The notes: generated by a model from the sequence alone, not told the origin. Positions 12,193 to 25,599 are shown, counted from the stretch's first letter. The stretch: 64,000 bases of DNA from Onchocerca volvulus (GCA_000499405.2 HG738139.1:15414858-15478857); one strand, 5' to 3'. Program-made: numbers and translations.

Positions 12193-15100
12193 ATGAGTTA
12201 TTTTGTTAGACGGTCAAGATCGTTTGATTTAAGTTTAATCCCAAGGTTTACTTTAAAATTTTATAACTTTTTTAAATTACAGTAGCAATTTGATTTATTT
12301 TTTTGAAGCTATCATTTTTTCATTAAGATATTATCATCCATCGTTTATATTGAAATTATAAAAAGTATCGGTTGTTTTGTTAACTTAATTTTTATTTATA
12401 CTTCCTAATTTTTTTATCTAAATAGCAATTTGAGGATTTTAAATATTTATCGATACTGTATGTGTCGCTTTTTCCAAATTTCTTCAAAATTTAATTCAAA
12501 TATTTGTATAAAAAAAAAAAAGAAAAAATAGAGTAGAAAAAAGTATTAATACTAAAATATAAAAGAGCAGTAAAATATTTTCGTAAAAAAAAATGGAATG
12601 AGAAATATTAATTGGATCAATAATTACTATATACATAATGTAATAAAAATGATGGAACTTTATTAAGTGAAATATAAAATTTCGAAAATTTAGAAAACTT
12701 ATTAAAAAAGTTCATTTCTTATTGAAAGTTAAAATGATTCAACAAAATCCCAGCAATGCAGAAATTATTACTTATTTTAAGAAATCTATATTTTTGTAAT
12801 AAAAAGTCCGATTGTTTTGTTTTTTTGTTTTTGTAATCTTCCTGAAATAAAAGACATTTAATTTGCCAATTATTAGTTTAGTATTAATAGATAAATTAAA
12901 TAATTTATTTTTTAAATTATATATTTGATATTTGAAATTAAACTAATTTCAGAGAGAGTTATCTCGGACGATGGTCACGTGAGACTACGCCAAAAGATTC
13001 TCAGCAACGTTATGAACGTAATATTCGACGATCATACACGCCGGTACGTGAAATTGGCTCGTATAAGGTATAACATCATCATATCGTAGTTTAGTATAGT
13101 TTGTTGTATTTTGAAAAAATTTGAAAAAATTCAAGAAATACTTCTAGAATTCTAGAATTTATCATAAACCTAAAAAAAAAAAAAGAAAAATTGCAACAAA
13201 AGCACTTTCTTCCTCTTTTTCAAATTTAATCATAATTCATTTTAAGCTCGAAATAGTTCAAATTTTTTAAAACTTAAAAACTATTTGAATTGTTACTGAA
13301 AACAATTAATTATATATGAACAATTTTTATAAAATACAAGTCTTATATTTTCCAAATGATTGATTTCCTGATCCGATCTTATTTTTCGAATTAGAAATGA
13401 GAATCATGAAATATTTCTAAAGTTTTTTTTAATGTTTTTAAAATCAAAATTATAGTTTTTGGAAAGTCATATCTCACTGAATAACTTTCTAATCTTTTAA
13501 CTTTACAAAGAAAACTTGTCAATGTGACATATTTTATCTGCTATCCAATTTTTACAATTTATCATTACCAGGCATTATAGTAATATGTATTTATTTAAAA
13601 TCATTGAATTTAAATTTCTTTTTATTTTTTCAATTGAATTAAAATTTTTCCTTTTTTTATTTATTTTATTGCGCCGTTTAAAAAGCAAAAAGACGTGAAA
13701 TTATTCTAAGTGACAAAAAATTTTGCGAACAAAACCTAAAAAAAATTTAATACGTAAAAAAAAAATAAAACTTATGATAAACACTTTCCGTCAATCATCG
13801 ACGTTAATTCATGTAAATTTTTGCAACATCAGTATTGCTTGCTCAATTTTAAGGTAATCCCAGACGATCGATTGCCGCGTACGGCTTATCGAGTACGTAC
13901 TCCACTTGATATTATCACTACGCCTTATCATACGAATATCAATTATTACCAGGAACAATTACCTATACGAAAATATGATGTTTTCAGTGTTCGCACATGG
14001 TCATATCCTATTTACAAGCAAGTATTTTTGTATATTTTTAAAAACAAAATTAAAATAAATTCTAAATTATTCCATATAATTATCCCATATCTTTTCCCCT
14101 TTTCGCTAATTCAGCTTACTGATAATATGTATCGATATCTGAATACAATATATCAGATGTATTCGTAATTGATAATATTAGTTTTCCAGAAATTTTCAGT
14201 CTTGAGTTTTGAATAAGTAAAATAATCCGGATCGCAAATAATAGATGGATAGATGAAACCTTAATTGGATTTTATTTCATTACTACATTTCATTCCTTTT
14301 AATTCTATTACTTTAATTTTAATATTTGATTTACAATAGCAAAAAATAATGTCCTTTTCTTGCTAATTAATCATTTCGCAACAATATTTTTTGTTTTTTG
14401 CTTTTTTTGAAAAAATATGTCATTAAATTTTAATATATTCAAATATCAAAAGTTTTTACCAATATACAATTATAAATTATTCCCATTATTAATGGTTTTT
14501 TTTCATTTTAATGAAAATGATGCAATGATATCGTGTTTTTAATTAATTTGCTTCAATAACTTCAAAATATTTAGAATTATATATATAACTAAATAAAATC
14601 AATAAATACTGGAAATTTATAATCAAATTATAATTCATTCTATTTCAAATAATTAAAATATAGATATAGATAATTCAATTAGATTATCAAATTATTTTAA
14701 ATCATACGTTTATTGATTAATTTTATTATATAAAATATTAACCATACATTGTATTCCTTTTCCCTTCTTTTTCAATTTATTTGTCAATTTTTTCATTTCT
14801 ATTTTTTTCTCTTTTCTGTTTTTCTTTTCTTGCATTTCTTTCTTTTTTCTTATTTCACTTAAATTTCTCCTTGAAATTATCTTCTCTGTTAATAAACAAA
14901 AGACTTGAATTTGTGATGGATTAACTTCCTAGACACACATACATACAGACAGACAAATACATATCTTTAAAACTTGTCGAAAAACTTAAAACAACTTTAG
15001 AATTCCAACTTAGCAGTGAAAAAACACAGCAAGCGAGCATTAATGTTGTGCTCCCAATCGTTTCGCCGCAAATGATTTTTAAAATTTCCCAATATCACAA

Positions 15101-18100
15101 CAAGACCAAATATTGGATTTCAATTTAGCAATAAATATTTGTATTTACTAACATTTTCCATCATATCATATCATATCACGACAAAAATGCCATCAAATAA
15201 GGGAATGATCGGACGATCGTATGATCATCCATTTGATAAATTTCAATCCAGTGATTTCCATTGGGCTTCCTATCCATATTGGTTTGTTTTTTGTTTATTT
15301 CCTTTAAATCATTTCAAGTTTCAATTTTGAATGATTTTATATTTATCTAAAAAAGATATTCGGATGTTTAGCATTTACTGAAATTTTAAGTGATTGTTAC
15401 GTGTATGAATAAGAAAATTGTGACATTTTATAATTCGAATACTTTAATTTATTAGTATTATTATTATTTTTATTAATTATCCAGTCTTAATTTTTAATTT
15501 AATACTTTTCGCTTTTCATATTTTATGCAATAATTATCTGATTTCAATTTTCGACACTCACATTTTCAATTTTAAGTGATGCATTAATTTTGAAGTAATT
15601 GTCGTGAAAATTCCTTGTAGAAGACTGTTGTAGAAAGCAGGCGGTTGTTTACCGATCGTTCCAATAGAATATATTTCTGCTCCAAATCCGATCCTTACAT
15701 ATCCATTCGGAATCCCTCTTTCTTTCCTGATCTCCAATTTGGCGCCTCAGGATCTCGCTTTGTTTAACTGTTAGTTGGAGTCTTTGGCGGCAAACATATT
15801 TGCCGTTTTGGCGGGAAACATGTTCACCCTAATATTATCGGCCTGTTGGTACATTTGAAATTAGCGCTTCATGACCTTTAACACCCCTTGTTTATATCAA
15901 TTTTCGGATTTTCCCGACAGTAATTCAATATACATATTTATAATCGTAAATTATGATGTTATCATTCTGTTATTAGGATTTTTTTTTATATGCAATTTAA
16001 AATTGTTACTTTCATATTTTGTTAGATTTTTGCCGAATTTGCTGAAATGATAATCAATATTATTTTATCAATCAATACTGTTTTATCAATTATATAATTA
16101 TTTTGCATATTTTCTACTTTCTAGATCGAATTATTATCCACGTTTTCATTTTAGGAGAACTTTTGTTTTTTCTTACATAAACTGACTTAAATTGTAATTC
16201 AATCACAATATTTCACTAAAATAATTAGAAATTGATAAACCAAAGATGAGAAATTAGCAAAATAACTGCATTTCTTAAAATCAATTTTTTAGTCGTTTGT
16301 AAAAATTTGAATAATGATGCATTTATTATTTATTTATCTAATTTATCCGTCTATTTGATCCAACTTATCCATCTAATTCATTTTAATTTAAATTTACCGA
16401 TGTAATCTAATCTAGCTGTCCATATAGTCATTAATACTATCTATTGATTCTTTAATGAATGATTAATATTGAAATGAATGATCGATATTTTTGCTGGAAA
16501 TTGCTTTGATTCCTTCAGAACAATGTCTAGAATAAATATCTATCATTCATTCAAATATTAATCATTTATTTAAAATAAAAATATTAAATATCGACAATTA
16601 ATTTTCGATCTTTTATTAATCCTGTCTTACGATAAAAGGCGAGAAAAAAACAAAAAAATTCTTCCCTTTTACTTTGTGTCATATGGATTTTGAAATTTTA
16701 AAAGAATAATTTGAATTATGAAAAAAAAATTTCAAATTGAGTCTACTCATTCTTCATATATGACGAATTTAAATTCGGGCTTCATTTTTTTGAAATATTA
16801 TAAAATATGAAATCGAATGTTTATTGCTTTCAATGTATTACTTTTGTTATCTTAAATTAATTGATTTTAGTAACAAAAAGACAAAAAGATTTTTAATTCA
16901 ATTATCCTCTCCATTATTTGATATATTTGTCAATCATTGTATTTCATTTTTATTTTCTTCCATACTTGTATAATAATTATCAAAATAAAGCAATTTTCAA
17001 TTGCTAATTATCAAAATAAAAAACAAATATCAAATTATTAATTCAAAATTTTAAAATTTTTCGAATTTTAATAGAAATTTTTCAATAATTTTTATCAAAT
17101 TTTAATAAAGTTCTCCAATTATATGCATCTATTATTTGCGATAGTGATTAACAATGATATCATTTACCAAAAAATTATTAAAATTAAAGAATTCGATTTC
17201 GATTTGTGATATTTGAATTTTTCAACTTTATTAATTTTTTTATTTGTAAAACAATTATGTTATACTGATAATAATCACGCATTATTATTTTATATCGTAT
17301 CAGGTATTTACACAGTCGTGATCATGCACCAGGGCGACCATACTCGTTTACACGTGTTTATGGAAATACGTCGACGTATACTCCTCCAATGCTTGCGGCT
17401 GAAACACGTAGATTAACTCAACGACGTAACTATACAGGTTACACGTATATTGGAGCCGAACATAGTTACGATATAGCATCACGTCCCTATTCACTTGATC
17501 ATTTTCCCTTCACACGATCACATTCAGCTAGGTACGTGATTTTTTTTTCGGTTTTTTTTTTCTTTTTTTTTTTTTTTTTTTTTTTTTTAATAAAACTTTT
17601 TGTAAAATTATCAGGGATATGTATCAGATATGTATTTTTGTACGGAAATAATTAAATAGTGTGCAAAAAAAGGAACTTTTATTTCACTTTTTTCTTTCTT
17701 TGAATTAATATTTTTAAAAAATTGTAAAAAGCAATTCAATTAAATTTGAAAGTTAAATCATTAATTCAATCAAATTCTTACATGAATATAAGATAACATT
17801 TAAAAGGTATATTATTATAATCATGAAGAAAAAGTTGCTGTAAAAAAAATTTTTTTTTAGAATTTTTCGATTAATTTTTTTTTTTGGATTTATTAGCACC
17901 AGCAACTAAGTGTACTGTAACGAGAAAGTCAAAAAGAACTTTTTAGCATTTCAACTGTCAAAACTAATTTTTATGAATTATTTATTATTTGTAAGTACTG
18001 TTTAGGTAGTTATTGATTAACTGATTTAGGATTGATAATTATTATTAACAAGAAATTTTTAAAAAAAAGTTTGTACATACAGTTCACCATGGTATACGCC

Positions 18101-18194
18101 CTATTATGGTAATATTGGTTTGCGTCATTATAACAGCTATCGACCACGCACTTATATCAGCCGTTTATCAAAATATTGGAAATCATTTTTTTAA
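12193..18194 (+). CDS. Tyr/Arg-rich protein of unknown function (six exons)
   Basis: Exons read from splice sites and phase: 12193-12221, 12953-13067, 13854-14021, 15202-15281, 17304-17531, 18083-18194. All junction phases agree, giving about 243 residues ending in SKYWKSFF. The start MSYFVRRSRS is preceded by an acceptor-like AACAG. The protein is packed with Tyr, Arg, Ser, Pro and Trp (for example SYDHPFDKF, SPWYTPYYGN) and shows no signal peptide, membrane segment or domain I recognise. Muscle filament or cuticle-associated proteins can have such composition, but that is only a guess. Weak points: the first donor (ATC|GTTTGA); exon 3, which could start 21 bases earlier at 13833; and exon 4, whose acceptor (AAATAAG) is poor. 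ATG 15187 could instead start a shorter isoform. Exons 5 and 6 are the most secure, with higher GC and clear boundaries. Confidence 0.7.
15610..15920. mobile_element. Helitron-like relic inside an intron
   Basis: This GC-richer block lies in the intron 15282-17303 of the Tyr/Arg-rich gene. It shares recognisable strings with the larger elements: CTCCAAATCCGATCCTTACA matches CTCCAAATCCTGTCCTTTTA near 20200, and TTTGGCGGCAAACATATTTG matches TTTGGCGGCAAACATGTTTA near 42503. The order of shared motifs is the same. It has no open frame and no clear ends, so it is a truncated non-coding fragment. Confidence 0.65.
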
Positions 18195-19605
18195 TATTTA
18201 TTATCACTTGAGTACTTAATTATTAGGGCATATTATCACTATTATTGCTATAAAAATTAATATGTTTGCTAAAGAAAAACTATACTTAAGAACTGTAAAA
18301 ATGGTGCATGGATGGTTGATATATTTAATTCTTCTTCATTTGTTTTGCAAGTAATTAATAACTATTGCAAGTTTTAATCTATTATTAATTAATGATTATG
18401 AATTTTAACACATACACATATTACTGATAAATGTAATAGCAAGCTGCTATTCATTAAAATGCCAAATTAAGTTCATAACTCTTTTATAACAAAATTTTTG
18501 TCAAATTTTTCCCAAATTAGTTAATTCATATACTTTTTCCAAATTGATTTAACTTTAAAAATTATTTCGATCAGCTAATAAAAGAACTGATCATGAAAAT
18601 GTGTAAATAAAATTATTAAAATAGCCATTTAATTTCATTACTCATATTGATTAAGAGCGATTAGTAAAATTATCTTAATTTTGCTATTATTTTATACTTT
18701 GAACAATAACAAAAAAAGGCGAAGCAATTATAATAATTATTTCATAATTTCACCTTTGAATCTAATAATTAATTTTTCTTAGCATACTATATGTACTTTT
18801 AATGATTATTATAATTGCCAATTAGTAATAATTATTACCATATGTATAAAGGATGCGATGTTTATTATTAAATTTTTCATTTTTCATGCAATCTTTCGTT
18901 TTTTCTTCGCTTTTTGTATTATATGCGAATTGAATTCGAAAATATACTGCTTATTATATGCTAATTAATAAAAATTTTGCATTACCGTGAAATTTTTTAA
19001 TAATTATCAATTCAAATATATAAATAAAAATTTCTTACATTCATCCGATTATTAAATTAAAAAGTTTCGAATAAAATCTTTTTCACGTTTTCACCGAAGA
19101 ATAAAAGAAAACTGTTCATAAATATGTAATAATACTCATTTCATCGAACATAGTATTGTGTAAATTTTCATATTCCTCAACTGAAATTTAAACAAAGTGC
19201 TATTTTTTACATCAAAAAATTCAGAATAAAATGCTTTTCATATTTTCAATGGTGTAATATTCTCCTCAACGATTATAATGTCACACAATTTTAAAAATTA
19301 TTTTCGATGAATTTTAGACAAAATACATTTTTTTTTCTTAAACAGTTTGACTGCTAACAATCAAATAATGCGTAATAAAAAAAAAGAAAAAAAAAAGTCA
19401 GCTTTGTTTAATGCATGAAGGAAATGAAAAGCAATGAAGAAATCTATTGAAATTTGTCTAATCCATTAATGAAATATAACGTATTATAATAACATATATT
19501 GTAATAAAAATTTGTTTTCAATATTTATTACATTATACATAATTATAATACAATATATTTCAATAATGGATCAGTTTTTTTTTAAAAATACCATTTCGAA
19601 TATAA
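18195..19605. other. Intergenic AT-rich stretch
   Basis: Follows the stop codon of the Tyr/Arg-rich gene, so the first part is probably its 3' untranslated region. An AATAAA hexamer occurs near 18606, about 400 bases after the stop. No other feature is supported. Confidence 0.5.
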
Positions 19606-20552
19606 GCTGAAACCGGCTGTGGCAAGCTAGTCTCTATAAATAAAAATGTAAGCATCTGTTTGCTCAAAATCTTAAATTTCGGAAAGTTCCCACAGATTGC
19701 TTGAAATTTTTACACAAGGTTCTTACTTGTAGCTTTGAAATTTTAATTCAATGCTGCATCCGAATATGAGCATGTTCTTAATACTTTTTATATAACACGT
19801 TGCTGTGGCTCAGTCTAGTTAAGATGGAAATGTTGGGGAAAAAAATCTGGTCGAACTGTAATTTGGATTGGGATCTGGCTGGGCTGGGAATTGCTTTTTT
19901 TTGCTATTGTGATTCGACCAGGTCAGCAGAAGGTGTCGGAAAAGTCTTCTATGTTTTGTTTGAAGAGATGAATCCTGTCGAGAAAAGCTTTATTGATTGA
20001 TGGAAGAATGATTTTTTGTAACAAATAATTAGATCATTCAGACAAATTGATCATTGCATTATTCTTTCCTTCGTCACTCGTATGAATACTGCTTAACTGA
20101 ATCGTAGGATTGTTGCTACTACTGTATCACTTTGAACTCCGAACTGTTGCTATTTGCTGTTCCGTTGTAAGAACTTCGAACTTGAACGTGAACTCTAGCT
20201 CCAAATCCTGTCCTTTTAAATCCTTTCGGAGCTCCTAACTCTTACCTTGTCTCTTATCACTTCATGATTGGTTAGCCTCACTTTGTTTATCTGTGAATTG
20301 GAACGTTTTGGAGGTAAAAGTGCTTATTCTTACAGTTTGAGAGAGAGAGGGAAAGAGAGAGAAATGTTATTTAAAAAAAGCACGTTTTCATCTGTCATAC
20401 ATGTGGAAGGCAAAAAAAAGTAGGTATGTCTATATGAAAACGTACATCCATTCGAATGCAACGTTGTATCAAAATTTCAAAGCAATTGATGAAAAACTTT
20501 TGGAGATTTAAGGGTTAGAACAGCAAACACTTACATTTTTATTTATATAGAA
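19606..20552. mobile_element. Non-autonomous Helitron-like element with inverted ends
   Basis: The left end at 19631 reads TCTCTATAAATAAAAATGTA and following bases. The right end (20522-20552) is its inverted counterpart, AGCAAACACTTACATTTTTA then TTTATATAGA. The interior matches the left part of the 41.9-45.1 kb element over about 600 bases, for example GGTTCTTACTTGTAGCTTTG and GAGAAAAGCTTTATTGATTG. No helicase or Rep coding is present, so it is a deletion derivative. Just left of it, 19606-19630 reads ACCGGCTGTGGCAAGCTAG. This resembles the hairpin plus CTAG that terminates Helitrons at the 3' end and would make a 3'-end/5'-end junction. A 5'-TC start and CTRR end are Helitron hallmarks. 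Long inverted ends are less typical and recall Helentron-type relatives or a fold-back element. Confidence 0.7.
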
Positions 20553-21080
20553 TAAATGTCATTTAAAGAATCATATTTGTGCTGAAATTTTTCTTGGCCA
20601 ATCTTAAAATAGCGAAAATCATTATCATCATATTTGAAATAAATCTAAATTTTTAAGTTTTGACACTCAGCAATTTATGCTGCTTATGCATGATCAAAAG
20701 TTGAAGTAGAAAATGTTTTTAAATGAAAAATATTGAAATACAGTACGGAAATAAATTGTTAAAAGCAAAAATGGAAATAAGTGCAAAAATAATTAATGAA
20801 TGAATGATTTACACAAATTGTTTTTAAATTTCTAATAGCAGTTAATTTTAGTTTAAGTTTTTTCATGCACGTTTTTCAAGTAATATTTGAAAACATATTT
20901 TAATATGATTTTTTTAAATAATTTTTAGCGTAATTTTTTCTTTTATTTTTTCCTTGGCAAAATAAAATTAAAATATAAGGTTTAAATAAATTTTAAATAG
21001 ATTAGATATGGAATTTGCAATATTAAATTTACATTTTAATTATATCATTTAGTTTATTTGCCTTAATACTAAATTCTTAA
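20553..21080. other. Intergenic AT-rich stretch
   Basis: No exon, repeat or RNA gene recognised. Confidence 0.5.
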
Positions 21081-21104
21081 CATATTGTTGTTTGCCCAAA
21101 TTGT

Positions 21105-21309
21105 ATGCCAATTAAAAATGGTATGCAAATTTACAAGGCTTCACGTGGAATCTACGTTCGTGGATACTTGCAATATACGTGCATTCACAAAATATTACGT
21201 AGTGGTCATTCACTGGTTTTTACTGGTAATTTCGAGAAATTCAGAAAGTCAATACTGTGCTAACTCCTTTCAATTTGCAGATTTGTTACTAAATTTGTTA
21301 CATGAGTAA
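21105..21309 (+). CDS. Possible small gene or terminal exons, function unknown
   Basis: A GC-richer block begins at ATG 21105 (MPIKNGMQIY) and stays open to a donor at 21222/21223 (ACTG|GTAATT). A short nematode-style intron follows, ending TTTGCAG at about 21278. The second exon ends in the stop at 21307-21309. Phases match (1 to 1), giving about 49 residues. Against it: a different frame is open without splicing across the same interval, no acceptor or promoter is evident upstream, and no domain is recognisable. The CPNC just upstream is in frame but lies before the first ATG. Treat as a candidate only. Confidence 0.25.
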
Positions 21310-23077
21310 TTCTGCTAAAAAGTTGACGACTTGAAAATTTTTCGTTTTTGAGTTTTAAGCTTAATTCCAATACTAATTAAATTATCGATTATTCATCCTT
21401 TTTCGGCGAATTCATGACCAAAAAGAAAGAATCGATGATTCAAATAAGTTTAATTAAATGAAAACACCACATGATATGTATACTTAAGAAAACTAACAAC
21501 TTGGATAAACTTAATTAGAAGACAAATTTTTGACAACTATTTCACGATAATTCAAATTTAACACATTATTGTAGTGTCCATTAAATAATTAGCAGAAGTT
21601 ATTTCTTACTGAATATGAGCTTCACTTCAGCCGCAAATATAGGGTAAGTAAAAATTTTTGCATAAATTATAAAATTTGGAAAAATTCGAAAAAAAGATTT
21701 CTTTTCAAAATCTGTTCATTTTTAAAAACAATTACATACTTTTCTGTGCTATTGTAACACCTGCTACTCATCAATTTTTCAGGAAAAAAATTTTTGAATT
21801 CATTCATTCATTTCTTAGTATGATATTACTCATTTGGTTTAGTTGAAATAAAACATCGAGTAATTTATTTTACGAAAAAAAAGAAAAAAAAGAACGAAAA
21901 AAATTGTAGACGTTAGAAATGTAAGTACGAGACTTTAAAAATAACCTCAAAAAAGCAAAATATTTCTGAAATATGTTTGTAAATTCTGTGCAAAGTGCAT
22001 ATCAACAATATCAGTTGAATTCTTTTTCCTACTTTTTTTAAAGGACGAATGAAATTTGGCTGATTTTGAGCATGAATATTGGGAAAAAAATGTATTTATT
22101 TGTAAAAATTTATGAATGACAATATTTTTATTTATTAATTCAATACAAACGCAATAGAATTTAATTGATTAATTTCATTTTAAATATTAATAAACTGTTA
22201 TATAGAATTCTTAGATTTATAAAAATTTAAATATTTAAAGGAAGTTATTTTTAATAATTGAAAAATTTTTTTCTACTAATTTAAAAAAAATTAAAGCAAA
22301 AATTATACTCCTATTCAATATTAACATTGTTTTGTAATGCTTGTATTAATATGTTTTAGTAATACTTTAATATTAATAATTTCGGATATATTGTTGTTAT
22401 CAAATATTTAATTAATGGTATTTGATAGCACTGTCTGTTCGGAATATTTTCATCTTTTCTAAAATTCAATTTTACTGATCATATATGCAAATTAAACAAT
22501 TTAATTCATTTACTGATGTATAACATATAAAAATACATAAAAATATTTATCGATCGGAGGAATTTTTTCTATGATTTTCAAAAAATTACTTTCAAAATTA
22601 ATTACTTTCAAAATTAATTACTTCCGAAAAATTATTTTCATAACTGAAAAAATTGAAATTATCATGTTTTTGAATTGGAAGTTTAGATTTTTTTTTTTAA
22701 TTATTAGTAAAAAAAGAGATTATTTCTAAAACAAAGAATTAACAAATCATGATAATTTGAATTTTTTTTTCTTTTTAACATACATTTTTTCAATAATTGC
22801 CATAATTAAAAACATCGATACACATTATTTGCAATATACAAACAATTATCAAAAAAAAAAAAAGGAAAAAAGAATTCGAAAGTTTTTCGAATTCGAAAAA
22901 AAAAAAGAATTCGAGATTTCTGGAATAAAATGTTTGTAAAAATGAAATGATGATAAAATGAACAAAATATTATTCCAAATTTGTCTTCTTAATGGATAAT
23001 ATTTAGGCAATACTGAATTCTGAACATCGATTTCCAATTTCGTATTCATTAATATTTCCATCATCTTTTTTATCGCT
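21310..23077. other. AT-rich non-coding stretch
   Basis: No exon recognised. A short imperfect triplication of ATTACTTTCAAAATTA lies near 22585-22625. The frames open around 22757-22939 are Phe/Lys/Glu runs from A/T homopolymers. Confidence 0.5.
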
Positions 23078-25406
23078 TCACTAAAAATAAATGAAATACG
23101 AGAAAGAAAGAGAAAAAAAATCAAATTAAACGCTAATTTTTTTTCAGCAAACTTTTATTAATTCATTTTTTTTCCTCAATTTTTTATTCCTATTTTTTTT
23201 AAAAATATTTTCATGTACAGTTAACATTATTTGAAATTGATACATAGGAAAAAGATAAAATTTTGGACTAAAGAAGGTAATAATGAAAGATTAATGAGCA
23301 GTAATGAAAGGTAAAAGAAAAATGAATCGTAAATGTGTTTAGGTAAAAATTAAAATTATGAAAAAAATGTTTGATTTAAATTTACCTTTTTTTCAAGTTC
23401 AACTCCTTGTTGAGTTTCTTTTAGCAATGCTTGTGATGGAAGATTAGCTGAATCAGCTTGATTCATTAGATTTGATGTTTTTCTCAAACTAACAGTCGAT
23501 ATCTTACGTTTGATCAGATCAGCTGTAATAATAAAGAAATAAAGAAATTTTATTGGAATTTGAAAAAAAAAACATGAAAAATTAATTTTAATATTCCTAA
23601 TTAAATATGTATGCATGTGTTTTTTTAAAAAACGAATAAATATTTGAATTATTTTTCAATTCAATGAAATTTGTTTAAATTAATTAAATATGAAATCTAT
23701 ACAATAAAGAAAGAAAGAAAGAAAGAAAGATGGACTAATATGTTATGATACATATGTATTTAATTTAATTCAAAATAATTCAATTAAGTCAAAAAATTTT
23801 TTCATTTTTAAATTAATTAATTAATTTAATCGGAAGAAAGAAAGGCAGGACTAATAAAAAATAGAAATGCTGAAAATAGAAATGCTTTAACTATGCTGTA
23901 ATATCTAGTTCAAATATAAGTAATTGTATTATTAATTATTATTAATTATAATGTATACAAGTCAATTAATAATTTATTATTCTGATGAGTTAATTTTAAT
24001 ACTTTTATTTATTTTTTCTATTTCATTAGAAATAAATATATATTGAAATCTTTGAAATTTGAATTATAAAATTGAAGAAATATAAATATTAATGAAAAGA
24101 TCTAAAAATTATGGATAAATTTGAATCAATCATATTTGTAACTTTTATGGTTTTCATGATTTTGTTTTACGACAATCATGATTATATCATCCAATATCAT
24201 TTATCATTATCACTTTTGACTCACTATCAATGAAAATTGTCCGCAATATTAACAAACCTTTACAAGAATGAATAATTATGATCAATTAATAAAAAATTTT
24301 GATAATTAAAACGTTTTATGCTAGAAAGTATTAATAAATAAGATCAATATTAGTATATCCATTTCCATTTCTTATTTTCAATGTTTTAAACAATTCAAAT
24401 CTAATTATTCTAATGAAATTTCATAATTGAGGTTTATTTAGCAGATGAAAATTCAGCACGTTGAAAAGATTTGATTAAAAAAAAAAAAAGCATACAGATT
24501 TGGTAAAAATTACGACAGAAAAAAATTTTTTTTTTTGAAAAAAGATACAGAAAAAGAAAAAAAATTATTTTCAACAAAAAAAAACTTTTTTAATTTCAAA
24601 AAAATCTTTTCTGCAAAGGATAAAAAGATTTTCGTCACATAAGGTAAGGCAAAGAAAAGTTGGCTGAGATAAATAGATATTTTCAAATTTTTTCTTTTAA
24701 TTTTTATTTTTTGAATTCTGAATCAATATATTTATTTTCATCTTTTTTATTTTTAGCCTTTTTTTTACTGTTTTTTTCTTTGCACTTTTTTGATTTTTGA
24801 AAATGATTTAGTTGCAATAACTGAAGAAACTGCTCATTAATTTGAATAAATGAACAGATAAAAATTAAAACACTTTTTTTCTTTCAAATTTGAACTAACA
24901 ATTTAGGTTGCAAAAATAGAAAAGACGAAAATATATTTTTTCTTTTCGTGTTTTTTTTTCATAATTATTTATGCAAATGAAATTGAAAACTTGAATTAAT
25001 AATTATTCAAATGAAAAATTTATAAATTTAAATTTTAAATAGAGAAAAAAATGACACTTACTTGCTGAACAAGCAGCTTCTTTTGCTTTTGTTGCAGCTT
25101 CATCAATCGCATCCTTTAAAAATTTTAATTTGAAAGCAAAAATAATCAAATATGTATAAAATATATATTTTGATATGTAGATGAGTTAAAATTATATTAA
25201 AAATTATAGAAATGGTATTAATCTTATAATATGCAAGCATAACTGTCGTATTGTAACTTCATCTAGTACTTTAATAAGTATTAATTTATTAATTATGAGC
25301 AAAAATATCGAGGAAAAAATAGAAAATAAAATAATTCAATTATTTAATTACAAAAGAAAAAAAAAACACTGACCGGATATAAGTTAAAAGTATTAATGGT
25401 TCCCAT
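23078..25406 (-). CDS. Small protein of unknown function (minus strand, 3-4 exons)
   Basis: Minus-strand exons: 25406-25374 (MGTINTFNLYP, donor CCG|GTCAGT), 25113-25062 (DAIDEAATKAKEAACSA), 23522-23386 (ends ELEKK, donor AAG|GTAAAT). Phases agree at both joins. An acceptor TTTTTTTTAG near 25480, with no exon before it, fits trans-splicing about 70 bases upstream of the ATG. After exon 3 the next acceptor I can find (TTATTTTTAG at 23081) opens directly onto TGA (23080-23078), giving a 74-residue hydrophilic, Ala/Lys/Glu-rich, probably helical protein. Alternatively the true last exon has been missed. No signal peptide, membrane segment or known domain is visible. Exons 2 and 3 stand out by codon composition; the 5' exon and the stop are less certain. 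Confidence 0.5.
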
Positions 25407-25599
25407 TGATGTGATTTTTAACAGTTATTTTTTCGTAATTATAATTCTTATACTTGAATACCGTTTTAACGATGTATCGATATTGCTAAAAAAAAGCAAG
25501 AATGAATTAGCCGAAAAAAAAAAAATGTACGAGTATTTCATGTTCCGAGATTACTAAAGATAAATTCAGGATTCATTACATATAAATACTTATTTTAAA

